From Pseudomonas xantholysinigenes (GTDB lineage: Bacteria; Pseudomonadota; Gammaproteobacteria; Pseudomonadales; Pseudomonadaceae), in NCBI RefSeq assembly GCF_014268885.2, contig NZ_CP077095.1:1307501-1371500 (forward strand): DNA of 64,000 nucleotides. The letters are read 5' to 3'. Shown piece after piece: positions 42,957 to 52,513 of the stretch (positions within the stretch are counted from its first letter, which is position 1; every line of letters starts with the position of its first letter). The position numbers and the translations under genes were made by a program. Below the pieces are notes generated by a model. It was not told the DNA's origin. It did not search any database and saw only the letters and a list, made by a program, of their open reading frames with translations.

Positions 42957-43673
42957 ATGCATCCTGTATCTATCCACGCTCCCCATATCCTCGCCATCGA
43001 GGACGATCTCGTGCTGGGCGCCTACCTGCATGAGGAACTGCAGCGCGGCGGCTTCCATGTCACCTGGTGCCGCAACGGCCTCGAAGGCCTGGCGGTCGCC
43101 GACCGGCAAGCCTTCGACCTGGTGCTGATGGACATCCTGCTGCCGGGCCTCAATGGTCTCGACGCTTTGGCCAGCCTGCGCCGGCACAGCGCCACGCCGG
43201 TGATCCTGATGTCGGCGCTGGGGGCCGAGGCCGATCGCATCAGTGGTTTCGAGCGTGGCGCCGACGACTACCTACCCAAACCGTTCAGTTTTGCCGAGTT
43301 GCGCGTGCGCATCGAGGCGATCCTGCGGCGGGTGGCCTTTGAACGCCGCTCCCAGGCGCCGCGCGAGGTGGCGGCCGGGCAGTTGCAGTTCGATGAGCAG
43401 GGCTGCGACGTCAGCCTGGCGGGGGTGCGAGCCGGGTTGACCCCTAGCGAATACCGCCTGCTCGAGACCCTGCACCGCAGCACCGATGAAGTGCTGAGCA
43501 AGCCCTTCCTTTACCAGCAGGTCCTGCAGCGCGGCTATTCGCGCCATGATCGCAGCCTGGACATGCACGTCAGCCAGATCCGCCGCAAGCTCAAGGCCAT
43601 CGGTTATCACGAGCGCCAGGTCCGCACCGTGTGGGGCAAGGGTTACGTCTTTGGCGCGGGCGAGGTCGACTGA
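42957..43673 (+). CDS. OmpR-family response regulator (PirR position)
   Basis: The 238-residue regulator has receiver and winged-helix domains: AIEDDLVLG, the phosphoacceptor in DLVLMDILLPG, PKPFSFAEL, and SLDMHVSQIRRKLKAIG. An ATG at 42957 is preferred over TTG at 42951. Between gacS and cysM in P. aeruginosa lie pirR, pirS and pirA, the enterobactin-type siderophore uptake system, so this and its kinase are probably the PirRS equivalents; the receptor gene pirA is missing. The kinase begins 3 bp after the stop. Confidence 0.8.
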   Translation: MHPVSIHAPHILAIEDDLVLGAYLHEELQRGGFHVTWCRNGLEGLAVADRQAFDLVLMDILLPGLNGLDALASLRRHSATPVILMSALGAEADRISGFERGADDYLPKPFSFAELRVRIEAILRRVAFERRSQAPREVAAGQLQFDEQGCDVSLAGVRAGLTPSEYRLLETLHRSTDEVLSKPFLYQQVLQRGYSRHDRSLDMHVSQIRRKLKAIGYHERQVRTVWGKGYVFGAGEVD

Positions 43674-43676
43674 GGC

Positions 43677-45068
43677 ATGCTCGACCGCCACTCGCTGTTC
43701 TGGAAACTGGCTGTCCTGCTGGTGGGCTTTTGCCTGCTGATGATTGGCCTGAGCTACACCTGGGGTCGGCACATGGAAACACAGGATGCCTTTCTGTCCG
43801 AGCCGGCCCGGCAGGTGCTGCGCGGCTATGCCCAGGAGGCCGAGCAGGCCTGGCGGGAGGGCGGGCAGGCGGGCGTGGATGCCTGGCTGCGCGACATGGC
43901 GGAGCGTGAGCACGGCTGGGCGGGGGTGCTCGACAGCGATCTGCAACCTTTGGGCAGCGCCGACCTGGACTCCAGCCAGACCCAGCGCCTGACCCGCCTG
44001 CGTGGTGTCGATTGGCCCATGAGCCGGCGCAGCATCGGCCAGCCTTGGCTGCGCCTGCCGTTTCCCGGTGCTCCGGAACAGGGCATGCTGGTGATTGAAT
44101 TGCCCGAACGCTTCAACCCCGGTCAATACCGGCTGTTCTGGCGCGTCATCACCAATGGCGTGATCCCGGGGGTGTTCACCTTGCTGCTGTGCGTAGGCTT
44201 GTACCGCATGCTGATCGTACCCCTCAACCAGTTGCGCGAGCAGGCCAATGCCTGGCGCGCCGACCAGCTTTCGGCACGTCTGGACGCCCGCACCACCCAG
44301 CGCCCCGATGAGCTGGGCGAGCTGGCCCGCGCCTTCGACCAGATGGCCGAGCGCTTGCAAGGCACCGTGGCGCTGCAGCAGCAATTGCTGCGCGACCTGT
44401 CCCATGAAATGCGCACACCACTCAGCCGCCTGCGGGTGGCCTGCGATGGCGAGACCGACTTGCCGCGCCTGCGTGAGCGCCTGCACCGCGAAGTGGACGC
44501 CATGCAGCAACTGGTCGAAGGCACCCTGCAATTGGCGTGGCAGGACGCCGAGCGGGCGCCGATGCATCTCGAGCCGATCCAGCTCCAGGCGCTGTGGGAC
44601 GTGCTCAGCGAGAATGCCTGCTACGAGAGCGGCTGGGACGCGGAACGGCTGCGCTGCGCGTTGCCGGCCGAGTGTTGGGTGCTGGGCAATCTCAACCACC
44701 TGGCCCAAGCCCTGGAGAATGTGCTGCGCAATGCCATCCGCCATTCGCCGGCCCAGGGCGTGGTGCGCTTCAGTGGGTGGCGCGACGGCAACCACTGGCG
44801 CATCGACCTGGAGGATGACGGTGGCGGGGTGGCCGACGCCGACCTGGAGCGGATCTTCGCGCCGTTCTCGCGACTGGACGGTTCGCGACCGGGGGACGGT
44901 GGCTTCGGCCTGGGGCTGAGCATTGCTCGTGGCGCCATCGAGCGTCAGGGCGGGCGAGTGTGGGCGGTCAATGGCGAGCGCGGGCTACGTGTGTGCCTGC
45001 GCCTGGTTGCGGCGCCTGGTTCGCCCGCAAGGCTGGCGCCTACAAGCGAATCATCCGTTAACTTATAG
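43677..45068 (+). CDS. sensor histidine kinase (PirS position)
   Basis: The 463-residue kinase has a transmembrane segment at 11-30, a periplasmic segment of about 125 residues, a second segment near 155-178, HAMP, HisKA with phosphoacceptor in LSHEMRTPLSRLRV, and an HATPase domain (NVLRNAIRH, DDGGGVAD, GDGGFGLGLSI). It is downstream of a response regulator gene with a 3-bp gap, so it is co-transcribed. The local gene order gacS-RR-HK-cysM matches pirRS in P. aeruginosa, but the ligand is unverified. Confidence 0.85.
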   Translation: MLDRHSLFWKLAVLLVGFCLLMIGLSYTWGRHMETQDAFLSEPARQVLRGYAQEAEQAWREGGQAGVDAWLRDMAEREHGWAGVLDSDLQPLGSADLDSSQTQRLTRLRGVDWPMSRRSIGQPWLRLPFPGAPEQGMLVIELPERFNPGQYRLFWRVITNGVIPGVFTLLLCVGLYRMLIVPLNQLREQANAWRADQLSARLDARTTQRPDELGELARAFDQMAERLQGTVALQQQLLRDLSHEMRTPLSRLRVACDGETDLPRLRERLHREVDAMQQLVEGTLQLAWQDAERAPMHLEPIQLQALWDVLSENACYESGWDAERLRCALPAECWVLGNLNHLAQALENVLRNAIRHSPAQGVVRFSGWRDGNHWRIDLEDDGGGVADADLERIFAPFSRLDGSRPGDGGFGLGLSIARGAIERQGGRVWAVNGERGLRVCLRLVAAPGSPARLAPTSESSVNL

Positions 45069-45162
45069 CCAGCGGTTATAGCATCCGACGATTGCGTGAT
45101 ATGGCCGCGCAGGGTTTGCCGGTATGATAGGCGCCCCTGCCGTCCGGATTGCGAAAACGCCC

Positions 45163-46062
45163 ATGACCTTGCAGTACCCCACCATCGCCGATTGCGTCGG
45201 CCACACGCCTCTGGTTCGCCTGCAACGCATTGCCGGGGCTACCAGCAATACCCTGCTGCTCAAGCTCGAAGGCAATAATCCGGCGGGTTCGGTCAAGGAC
45301 CGTCCAGCGTTGTCGATGATCACCCGTGCCGAGTTGCGCGGGCAGATCAAGCCGGGTGACACGCTGATCGAGGCTACCTCGGGCAACACCGGCATCGCCC
45401 TGGCCATGGCCGCGGCGATCAAGGGCTACAAGATGATCCTGATCATGCCCGACAATTCTACCGCCGAACGCAAGGCGGCGATGACCGCCTACGGCGCCGA
45501 GCTGATCCTGGTGACCAAGGAAGAGGGCATGGAGGGCGCGCGCGACCTCGCCGAGAAGCTGCAGGCCGAAGGCCGCGGCCTGGTGCTCGATCAGTTCGCC
45601 AACGGCGACAACCCGATTGCCCACTACAACAGCACCGGCCCCGAAATCTGGCAGCAGACCCAGGGCACCATTACCCATTTCGTCAGCTCCATGGGCACCA
45701 CCGGCACCATCATGGGCTGCTCGCAGTACCTCAAGGAACAGAACCCGGCGGTGCAGATCATCGGCCTGCAGCCGATGGAAGGCTCGGCCATCCCCGGTAT
45801 CCGCCGCTGGCCCCATGAGTACCTGCCGAAGATCTTCGATGCCACCCGCGTCGATCGAGTCGTCGACATGTCCCAGCAGGAAGCCGAGGACACCACGCGC
45901 CGCCTTGCCCGCGAAGAGGGCATTTTCTGTGGTGTGTCCTCCGGCGGTGCAGTGGCGGCGATGCTGCGTCTGTCCCAGGAAGTCGAGAACGCGGTGATGG
46001 TCGCCATCATCTGCGATCGCGGCGACCGTTACCTGTCCACCGGCCTGTTCGACGCGACCTGA
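45163..46062 (+). CDS. cysM: cysteine synthase B
   Basis: The 299-residue PLP enzyme condenses O-acetylserine with sulfide or thiosulfate. PLP-lysine is in [12 protein letters not shown], the substrate loop in [12 protein letters not shown], and the phosphate-binding loop in GTTGTIMG. Length fits CysM. ATG at 45163 is used; an in-frame ATG at 45124 lies in the promoter region, where TATGAT (45123-45128) may be a -10. Its stop overlaps the rlmD start in TGATG. Confidence 0.95.
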   Translation: MTLQYPTIADCVGHTPLVRLQRIAGATSNTLLLKLEGNNPAGSVKDRPALSMITRAELRGQIKPGDTLIEATSGNTGIALAMAAAIKGYKMILIMPDNSTAERKAAMTAYGAELILVTKEEGMEGARDLAEKLQAEGRGLVLDQFANGDNPIAHYNSTGPEIWQQTQGTITHFVSSMGTTGTIMGCSQYLKEQNPAVQIIGLQPMEGSAIPGIRRWPHEYLPKIFDATRVDRVVDMSQQEAEDTTRRLAREEGIFCGVSSGGAVAAMLRLSQEVENAVMVAIICDRGDRYLSTGLFDAT

Positions 46063-47420
46063 TGTCCAGAAAGAAAAGCAACAGCGGCCTGCGCTTCCAG
46101 CCGGCCGGCGGCAACCGTGCCCCACAGGTCCCCGTGGGCAAGAAACAGCGCCTGCTGATCGAGCGCGTGTCCGGCGATGGCCGGGGCATTGCCTTTGTCG
46201 AAGGGCGCACCTGGTTCGTCAGTGGCGCGTTGGTCGGCGAAGAGGTCGAGGCGCGCGTGCTGGCGGCGCGTGGCAAGGTGGTCGAGGCGCGCCTGGAGCG
46301 CGTGTTCCTGCCCAGCCCGCAGCGGCGCGAGGCACCCTGCCGGCATTACGCCCGCTGCGGCGGCTGCAACCTGCAGCATGTGCCCCATGCCGACCAGTTG
46401 GCCCTCAAGCAGCGCCTGCTGGCCGAGCAGTTGCAGCGGGTTGCCGGGTTGCAACCCGAGCAATGGGCCGCGCCCCTGAGCGGGCCGGAGTTCGGTTACC
46501 GGCGCCGGGCGCGGGTCGCCGTGCGTTGGGATGCCAAGGCGCGCCAGCTGGACGTGGGTTTTCGCGCCGAGGCCAGCCAGGACATCGTCGCCATCGACGA
46601 CTGCCCGGTGCTGGTACAACCCTTGCAGAATATTTTCCGCCATTTGCCCACCGTACTGCGCAGCTTGAGCAAGCCGCAGGCGCTGGGGCATGTGGAGCTG
46701 TTCAGCGGCACCGCCGAAGCGCTGCTGGTGCGTCATGTGGCAGCGTTGCCTGCTGAAGACCTGGCGCGCCTCGAGGCATTCTGCGCCGAAGCCGGCGCCC
46801 AGTTGTGGCTGCAGGGCGAAGGCCAGCCGGCACCGGTGGACGCCGCGGCGCAACTGGGCTTTGCCCTCGAGCCCTGGGGGCTGGAGCTGGCCTGGCGACC
46901 CGGGGACTTCGTCCAGGTCAACGCCCAGGTCAACACCTTGATGATCCAGCAGGCCCTGGCCTGGCTGGCGCCGCAGGCCGATGAGCGGGTGCTGGACTTG
47001 TTCTGTGGCCTGGGCAACTTTGCCTTGCCCCTGGCGCGCCAGGCGCGCGAGGTGGTGGCGGTGGAGGGCGTGCAGGCCATGGTCGAGCGCGCCGAAGCCA
47101 ATGCCCGGAACAACAATGTGCATAACGCACGGTTTTTTCAGGCCGATTTATCGCAGCCTTTGGCGGGCGCCGGATGGGTCGCCGAGGGCTTTTCTGCGGT
47201 ACTCTTGGACCCACCGCGCGACGGCGCCTTCGAGGTGGTGCAAGGCATCGCCCGGTTGGGCGCCCGGCGGCTGGTCTATGTATCGTGCAACCCGGCCACG
47301 CTGGCGCGAGACGCCCAGGTGCTGGCGGGGCAGGGGTACCGGTTAAAAAGGGCCGGGATTCTCGACATGTTTCCTCAGACGGCACATGTCGAGGCCATGG
47401 CGTTATTCGAAGCGGGCTGA
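46062..47420 (+). CDS. rlmD: 23S rRNA m5U1939 methyltransferase RlmD
   Basis: The 452-residue enzyme methylates U1939 of 23S rRNA. It has an N-terminal TRAM-like segment, a cysteine cluster for its [4Fe-4S] centre ([10 protein letters not shown]), the SAM motif [15 protein letters not shown] and the catalytic cysteine in [13 protein letters not shown]. Overlaps cysM by one base (TGATG), implying coupling. Length is typical of RumA/RlmD. It is followed by relA after a 99-bp gap. Confidence 0.95.
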   Translation: MSRKKSNSGLRFQPAGGNRAPQVPVGKKQRLLIERVSGDGRGIAFVEGRTWFVSGALVGEEVEARVLAARGKVVEARLERVFLPSPQRREAPCRHYARCGGCNLQHVPHADQLALKQRLLAEQLQRVAGLQPEQWAAPLSGPEFGYRRRARVAVRWDAKARQLDVGFRAEASQDIVAIDDCPVLVQPLQNIFRHLPTVLRSLSKPQALGHVELFSGTAEALLVRHVAALPAEDLARLEAFCAEAGAQLWLQGEGQPAPVDAAAQLGFALEPWGLELAWRPGDFVQVNAQVNTLMIQQALAWLAPQADERVLDLFCGLGNFALPLARQAREVVAVEGVQAMVERAEANARNNNVHNARFFQADLSQPLAGAGWVAEGFSAVLLDPPRDGAFEVVQGIARLGARRLVYVSCNPATLARDAQVLAGQGYRLKRAGILDMFPQTAHVEAMALFEAG

Positions 47421-47519
47421 CCGGGTCAGCCCTCTTGGTGCGGTCTTCAGGGAACGACGGCGGCACAGGTGATAGTCAGCATGCCCGCGTGGCGCGCTGT
47501 ATGGAAAGGTAAAGCAAAG

Positions 47520-49760
47520 ATGGTACAGGTGAGAGTGCACCAGCCGGTCAACAATGACGGCAGTATCAATCTCGAAGCATGGCTCGATCATGTGGTGAGC
47601 GTCGATTCGCAGCTCGATCGCCCGGCGCTCAAAGAGGCCTGCGAGTTCGCCCAGGAAGTCGAGAAAAAGGGCAACCCGGCCAAGCATTCCTGGGCTGACG
47701 GGACGTCCAGTTTCCAGGCGGGGCTGGAGATCGCCGAGATCCTCGCCGACCTCAAGCTCGACCAGGATTCGCTGGTTGCAGCGGTAATCTACCGCTCGGT
47801 GCGCGAAGGCAAGGTGACCCTGGCCGAGGTCGGCCAGCGCTTTGGCCCGGTGGTGTCCAAGCTGATCGACGGCGTGCTGCGCATGGCCGCCATCAGTGCC
47901 AGCCTCAGCCCGCGCCAGTCGCTGGTGCTGGGGTCACAGGCGCAGGTGGAGAACCTGCGCAAGATGCTGGTGGCCATGGTCGACGACGTGCGCGTGGCCC
48001 TGATCAAGCTCGCCGAACGTACCTGTGCCATCCGCGCGGTCAAGGCCGCCGATGACGAGAAACGCCTGCGGGTGGCCCGCGAGGTGTTCGACATCTATGC
48101 GCCACTGGCCCATCGACTGGGTATCGGTCATATCAAGTGGGAGCTGGAAGACCTGTCGTTCCGCTACCTCGAGCCCGACCAGTACAAGCAGATCGCCAAG
48201 CTGTTGCACGAGCGCCGGCTGGACCGCGAGCGCTTCATCAGCGACGTGATGAACCAGCTGCAGAACGAATTGCTCGCCACCGGCGTCAACGCCGATATCA
48301 GTGGCCGGGCGAAACATATCTATTCGATCTGGCGCAAGATGCAGCGCAAGGGCCTGGAGTTCAGCCAGATCTACGACGTGCGCGCGGTGCGCGTGCTGGT
48401 GCCGGAGGTGCGCGACTGCTACACCGCGCTGGGTATCGTGCACACCCTGTGGCGGCACATCCCCAAGGAGTTCGACGACTACATCGCCAACCCCAAGGAA
48501 AACGGCTACCGCTCGCTGCACACTGCGGTGATCGGCCCTGAGGGCAAGGTGCTCGAGGTGCAGATCCGCACCCACGCCATGCACGAGGAGGCCGAGCTCG
48601 GTGTCTGCGCGCACTGGCGCTACAAGGGCACCGACGTCAAGCCCAGCTCCAATCACTATGAAGAAAAGATCTCCTGGCTGCGCCAGGTACTCGAGTGGCA
48701 CGAGGAGCTGGGCGACATCGGCGGCCTGGCCGAACAGCTGCGGGTTGATATCGAGCCGGACCGGGTCTACGTGTTCACCCCCGACGGCCACGCCATCGAC
48801 CTGCCCAAGGGCGCCACGCCGCTGGACTTCGCCTACCGCGTGCACACCGAGATCGGCCACAACTGCCGTGGCGCCAAGATCAACGGGCGTATCGTGCCGC
48901 TCAACTACAGCCTGCAGACCGGCGAGCAGGTGGAGATCATCACCAGCAAGCACGGCAGCCCGAGCCGCGACTGGCTGAACTCCAACCTGGGCTATGTCAC
49001 CACCTCGCGGGCGCGGGCCAAGATCGTCCACTGGTTCAAGCTGCAGGCGCGCGACCAGAACGTCGCCGCCGGCAAGACCCTGCTCGAGCGTGAGCTGAGC
49101 CGCCTGGGCCTGCCCCAGGTGGACTTCGAACGCCTGGCCGAGAAGGCCAACGTCAAGACCGCCGAGGACATGTTCGCCGCCCTCGGCGCCGGTGACCTGC
49201 GCCTGGCGCACATGGTCAACGCCGCCCAGCAGTTGCTCGAGCCCGAGCGCCTTGAGCCGGTCGAACTGATCCCGCGCCAGGCCCGTGGCATCCGCGCGGG
49301 CAAGCGCAGCGATATCCAGATCCAGGGTGTCGGCAACCTGCTCACGCAGATGGCCGGCTGCTGCCAGCCGCTGCCGGGCGATGCGATCGTCGGCTATATC
49401 ACCCAGGGCCGCGGCGTGAGCATCCACCGCCAGGACTGCGCTTCGGTGCTGCAACTGGCGGGCAAGGAGCCGGAGCGAATGATCCAGGTCAGCTGGGGGC
49501 CGATCCCGGTGCAGACCTATCCGGTGGACATCGTCATCCGCGCCTACGACCGTCCGGGGTTGCTGCGCGATGTGTCGCAGGTGCTGCTCAACGAGAAGAT
49601 CAACGTGTTGGCGGTCAACACCCGTTCGAACAAGGAAGACAACACCGCGCTGATGTCGCTGACCATCGAGATCCCCGGCCTGGATGCCCTTGGGCGCTTG
49701 CTGGGGCGGATCTCGCAGTTGCCCAACATCATCGAGACGCGGCGTAACCGTACCCCTTGA
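47520..49760 (+). CDS. relA: GTP pyrophosphokinase RelA
   Basis: The 746-residue stringent-response synthetase makes (p)ppGpp on stalled ribosomes. It has an inactive pseudo-hydrolase domain, with YRSVREG where SpoT has its catalytic HDxxED, an active synthetase domain (RAVRVLVPEVRDCYTALGIV; GYRSLHTAV), a TGS domain (VYVFTPDGHAIDLPKGAT), zinc-finger-like CCQPLPGD and a C-terminal ACT domain (RPGLLRDVSQVL). ATG at 47520 follows GGAAAGG. Part of the conserved cysM-rlmD-relA-mazG run. Confidence 0.97.
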   Translation: MVQVRVHQPVNNDGSINLEAWLDHVVSVDSQLDRPALKEACEFAQEVEKKGNPAKHSWADGTSSFQAGLEIAEILADLKLDQDSLVAAVIYRSVREGKVTLAEVGQRFGPVVSKLIDGVLRMAAISASLSPRQSLVLGSQAQVENLRKMLVAMVDDVRVALIKLAERTCAIRAVKAADDEKRLRVAREVFDIYAPLAHRLGIGHIKWELEDLSFRYLEPDQYKQIAKLLHERRLDRERFISDVMNQLQNELLATGVNADISGRAKHIYSIWRKMQRKGLEFSQIYDVRAVRVLVPEVRDCYTALGIVHTLWRHIPKEFDDYIANPKENGYRSLHTAVIGPEGKVLEVQIRTHAMHEEAELGVCAHWRYKGTDVKPSSNHYEEKISWLRQVLEWHEELGDIGGLAEQLRVDIEPDRVYVFTPDGHAIDLPKGATPLDFAYRVHTEIGHNCRGAKINGRIVPLNYSLQTGEQVEIITSKHGSPSRDWLNSNLGYVTTSRARAKIVHWFKLQARDQNVAAGKTLLERELSRLGLPQVDFERLAEKANVKTAEDMFAALGAGDLRLAHMVNAAQQLLEPERLEPVELIPRQARGIRAGKRSDIQIQGVGNLLTQMAGCCQPLPGDAIVGYITQGRGVSIHRQDCASVLQLAGKEPERMIQVSWGPIPVQTYPVDIVIRAYDRPGLLRDVSQVLLNEKINVLAVNTRSNKEDNTALMSLTIEIPGLDALGRLLGRISQLPNIIETRRNRTP

Positions 49761-49770
49761 TACCGAGGTG

Positions 49771-49849
49771 GCTTCTTCGCGGGTGAACCCGCTCCCACAG
49801 GTCACTGCATGCCAGGCCTCCGTGGGAGCGGGTTCACCCGCGAAGAGGC
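49771..49849. repeat. convergent REP pair between relA and mazG
   Basis: TTCGCGGGTGAACCCGCTCC and GGAGCGGGTTCACCCGCGAA surround about 20 bp. It sits 10 bp after the relA stop inside the operon-like run. Confidence 0.88.
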
Positions 49850-49873
49850 TTACACCAAAGGACCTGTTGAACA

Positions 49874-50707
49874 ATGACCTACACCCTTGAAGACCTGCTG
49901 CACCTCATGGCCCGCCTGCGCGACCCGCAATATGGCTGCCCCTGGGACCTCAAGCAGGACTACGCGAGCATCGTCCCGCACACCATCGAGGAAGCCTACG
50001 AAGTCGCCGACACCATCGAGCGTGGCGACTTCGAGCATCTTCAGGGCGAGCTGGGCGATCTGCTGTTCCAGGTGGTCTATTACAGCCAGCTGGCGCGGGA
50101 AGAAGGGCGTTTCGAGTTCACCGGCGTGGTCGACTCGATCACCCGCAAGCTGATTCGCCGCCACCCCCATGTATTCCCCACCGGCGAGCTGTATGCGCCG
50201 CTGGACACCCCGGCGCTGAGCGAAGCCCAGGTCAAGTCGCGCTGGGAAGAGATCAAGGCCGAGGAGCGCGCCGAAAAAACCGCGCCCGAGCAACTTTCGC
50301 TGCTCGACGACGTGCCGGCGGCATTGCCTGCGTTGTCGCGCGCCGCCAAGCTGCAAAAGCGTGCGGCCACCGTCGGTTTCGACTGGCCCGAGGCCCTGCC
50401 GGTGCTGGACAAGGTGCGCGAAGAGCTGGACGAAGTGCTGCAGGCCATGGCCGATGGCGACAGCGACGCGCTGGAGGACGAGCTGGGCGATCTGCTGTTC
50501 GCCACCGTCAACCTGGCCCGTCACCTCAAGCACGACCCGGAAAACGCCTTGCGTCGCGCCAATCGCAAGTTCGAACGGCGCTTCCGATTTATCGAACAGG
50601 CATTGCGCGAGCAGGGCCTGTCCATCCAAGATCGTACCCTCGACGAGCTGGACGCCCTGTGGGGCGAGGCCAAGCGTCAGGAAAAGAACCTGCCCAGCTG
50701 CGGCTGA
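49874..50707 (+). CDS. mazG: nucleoside triphosphate pyrophosphohydrolase MazG
   Basis: This 277-residue enzyme has two MazG-type EExxE/D repeats: EEAYEVADTIERGDF with ELGDLLFQVVYY in the N-terminal half and ELDEVLQAMADGD with ELGDLLFATVN in the C-terminal half. It hydrolyses NTPs to NMP and pyrophosphate and lowers ppGpp in E. coli, consistent with being next to relA. ATG at 49874 is 12 bases after an AAAGGA. Confidence 0.96.
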   Translation: MTYTLEDLLHLMARLRDPQYGCPWDLKQDYASIVPHTIEEAYEVADTIERGDFEHLQGELGDLLFQVVYYSQLAREEGRFEFTGVVDSITRKLIRRHPHVFPTGELYAPLDTPALSEAQVKSRWEEIKAEERAEKTAPEQLSLLDDVPAALPALSRAAKLQKRAATVGFDWPEALPVLDKVREELDEVLQAMADGDSDALEDELGDLLFATVNLARHLKHDPENALRRANRKFERRFRFIEQALREQGLSIQDRTLDELDALWGEAKRQEKNLPSCG

Positions 50708-50733
50708 GCTGATGCATAAGTGAGTGAACACCG

Positions 50734-51273
50734 ATGAGCCTTTCCCTTCGCGACCAATTGCTCAAAGCCGGTCTGGTCAACCAGAAACAGGTTTCCCAGG
50801 CCAACAAGGCCGAGAAAAAACAGAAACGCCTGGAGCATAAGGGCCAGGTCGAGGTGGACGACAGCCAGCAGCGCCTGGCCAAGGACGCCATGGCCGAGAA
50901 GGCCAAAAAGGACCAGGAGCTGAACCGCCAGCTGCAGGAGAAGGCCGAGCAGAAGGCCCGCGCCGCGCAGATCAAGCAATTGATCGAGGCGACCCGCCTG
51001 CCCAAGCTGACCACCGAGGACTACTACAACTTCGTCGATGACAAGAAGGTCAAGCGCATCGCCGTCAACGCCCTGATGCGCAGCAAGCTGAGCAACGGCG
51101 CGCTGGCGATCGTCGCCCACGGTGGTGGCTATGAGGTGATCCCGCGCGAAGCGGCGGTGAGGATCCAGGAGCGCGACCCCCATCGCATCCTGTTGCTCAA
51201 TACCCATGTCGAGGAGGCCGACGAGGACGATCCGTACGCGGCCTACAAGATCCCGGACGATCTGATGTGGTAA
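50734..51273 (+). CDS. DUF2058-family protein
   Basis: The 179-residue, Lys/Gln/Glu-rich protein has a long charged coiled-coil-like N-terminal half (residues about 20-85) and a compact beta-rich C-terminal half. It resembles YaiL/DUF2058 proteins. It is 26 bp downstream of mazG and probably in the same transcript, ended by a strong terminator. No enzyme motif; function unknown. Confidence 0.9.
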   Translation: MSLSLRDQLLKAGLVNQKQVSQANKAEKKQKRLEHKGQVEVDDSQQRLAKDAMAEKAKKDQELNRQLQEKAEQKARAAQIKQLIEATRLPKLTTEDYYNFVDDKKVKRIAVNALMRSKLSNGALAIVAHGGGYEVIPREAAVRIQERDPHRILLLNTHVEEADEDDPYAAYKIPDDLMW

Positions 51274-51279
51274 GCATGA

Positions 51280-51303
51280 AAAACCCCGCCTAGGCGGGGT
51301 TTT
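51280..51303 (+). terminator. terminator of the relA-mazG-DUF2058 run
   Basis: AAAACCCCGCC-TA-GGCGGGGTTTT is an 11-bp perfect stem, 6 bp past the DUF2058 stop, followed by TTTC. A strong intrinsic terminator; it also works in reverse for the small gene at 51320. Confidence 0.93.
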
Positions 51304-51319
51304 CTTATTGAAGACTGGG

Positions 51320-51502
51320 TCATTGCGACGCGCGCTGATTCTCGAGGTACTCCAGTTCCATGCGGTATTTCTGAGCCAGGTGTTCTTCGTGGAACATACC
51401 GACCAGTTGGCCCTGCTGGCGCACCTCCCAGATCCGCAAGCCAGAGGCTTGGCTTTCGTGGGACATTTTCGATTCGTCGCGTTCGGTTACTTGGACTGTC
51501 AT
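51320..51502 (-). CDS. small hypothetical protein, 60 residues
   Basis: The 60-residue acidic/basic protein has no membrane segment. The pattern SGLRIWEVRQQGQLVGMFHEEHLAQKY followed by a helical tail looks like a small folded protein rather than noise. The gene is convergent with DUF2058 and has an ATG at 51502. The rc upstream TTAACGATG gives a weak ribosome site (GGAGTTTAACG). I do not recognise a family beyond small conserved Pseudomonas proteins. Confidence 0.65.
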   Translation of the reverse strand: MTVQVTERDESKMSHESQASGLRIWEVRQQGQLVGMFHEEHLAQKYRMELEYLENQRASQ

Positions 51503-51607
51503 CGTTAAACTCCACTTCTTCGGTTGGCTGCGGCACTCTGTCGCAGGACTCCTTTATAGAATTTGTTAGCAGGCTAAGTAAATAAAACGGCGATGAAACA
51601 AGTTTCA

Positions 51608-51726
51608 TGTAGGAGCGGCCTCGTGCCGCGAAAGGGCTGCGCAGCAGCCCCGGTAATTTTGCAGGATGCCAAGATCCTGGGGCCGCTGCGCAGCCCTTTC
51701 GCGGCACGAGGCCGCTCCTACACAGG
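51608..51726. repeat. convergent REP pair
   Basis: TGTAGGAGCGGCCTCGTGCC and its reverse complement face each other, with CGAAAGGGCTGCGCAGCAGC and GCTGCGCAGCCC minor hairpins. It separates the 60-residue gene from DUF3108. Confidence 0.88.
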
Positions 51727-51743
51727 GGAGAGCGATGTGCAGC

Positions 51744-51774
51744 AAAAAAGAAGCCCCGCACAAGGCGGGGCTTC
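51744..51774 (-). terminator. DUF3108 intrinsic terminator
   Basis: On the minus strand GAAGCCCCGC-CTTGT-GCGGGGCTTC is a 10-bp stem followed by a run of six T. It is 21 bp past the DUF3108 stop. Confidence 0.93.
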
Positions 51775-51794
51775 GGGTATTGCCAGCAGCGGTA

Positions 51795-52505
51795 TCAGTT
51801 ACCCTTGACCGTCTTGCCGTCCACCGTGCCATCCTGCAGCACGATCACGTATTCCTTGCCATCGGTCTCGACCTGGCGCAGCTGCACCAGCAGGTAGTCC
51901 CAGTCCTTGGCGAACCACAGCTCGGTGATGCGCTTGCTCTGGCTCGGGTCGCGCACGCGCTCGACCTTGACGGCTTCGACCTGGCCGGTCTTGGTGGCGA
52001 CTTTCTCGGTGCCAAGCACGCGGAAGTCGTAGGTGTCGATCTCGTCACCGTCGACCACCTGGTAGGTCATGCTCTTCTTGCCAGCCGCCACGTCGTGCTG
52101 CAGCGCCAGTTGATAGGACGACTTGTCCAGCACGCCACGGTTCAGTGGCAGGCTGATGGCGTCGCCGCGGTCGCTGCCAGTGACTTTCTTGCCGGTCCAG
52201 TCGAAGGTCAGGTCGACCTTCTTGGCCTTGCCCAGGCCACCACGCTCGAAGTGGTACTTCTGCGGCAGCAGGGTGTCGTTGTCCATGCGCAGGGTGCTTT
52301 GCTCGGTCAGGCTGGCGATCATCATGGAGGCCTTGAAGTTAAGGTCCCAGGTACCGTTGGCATTCTTGACCAGGCTGCGTTCGGCGGTGCCGCTCATGGG
52401 CAGCTGCTTCCAGTCGGCGGTGTAGCTGGCCGCGAAAGGCTTCAGATCAGCTGCCTGGAGGGGCAGGGCAAGCACGGCGAGAGCCAAGAGCAGGGCGCGA
52501 CGCAT
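51795..52505 (-). CDS. exported DUF3108 protein
   Basis: This 236-residue protein begins with a signal peptide (MRRALLLALAVLALPLQAAD) and then a beta-strand-rich domain matching the DUF3108 pattern (FAASYTADWKQLPMSGTAER). Such proteins are periplasmic and of unknown role, perhaps lipid-binding. It lies 8 bp after purN in the same direction and is probably an end gene of the purM-purN operon. Confidence 0.88.
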   Translation of the reverse strand: MRRALLLALAVLALPLQAADLKPFAASYTADWKQLPMSGTAERSLVKNANGTWDLNFKASMMIASLTEQSTLRMDNDTLLPQKYHFERGGLGKAKKVDLTFDWTGKKVTGSDRGDAISLPLNRGVLDKSSYQLALQHDVAAGKKSMTYQVVDGDEIDTYDFRVLGTEKVATKTGQVEAVKVERVRDPSQSKRITELWFAKDWDYLLVQLRQVETDGKEYVIVLQDGTVDGKTVKGN

Positions 52506-52513
52506 AAATTCTC

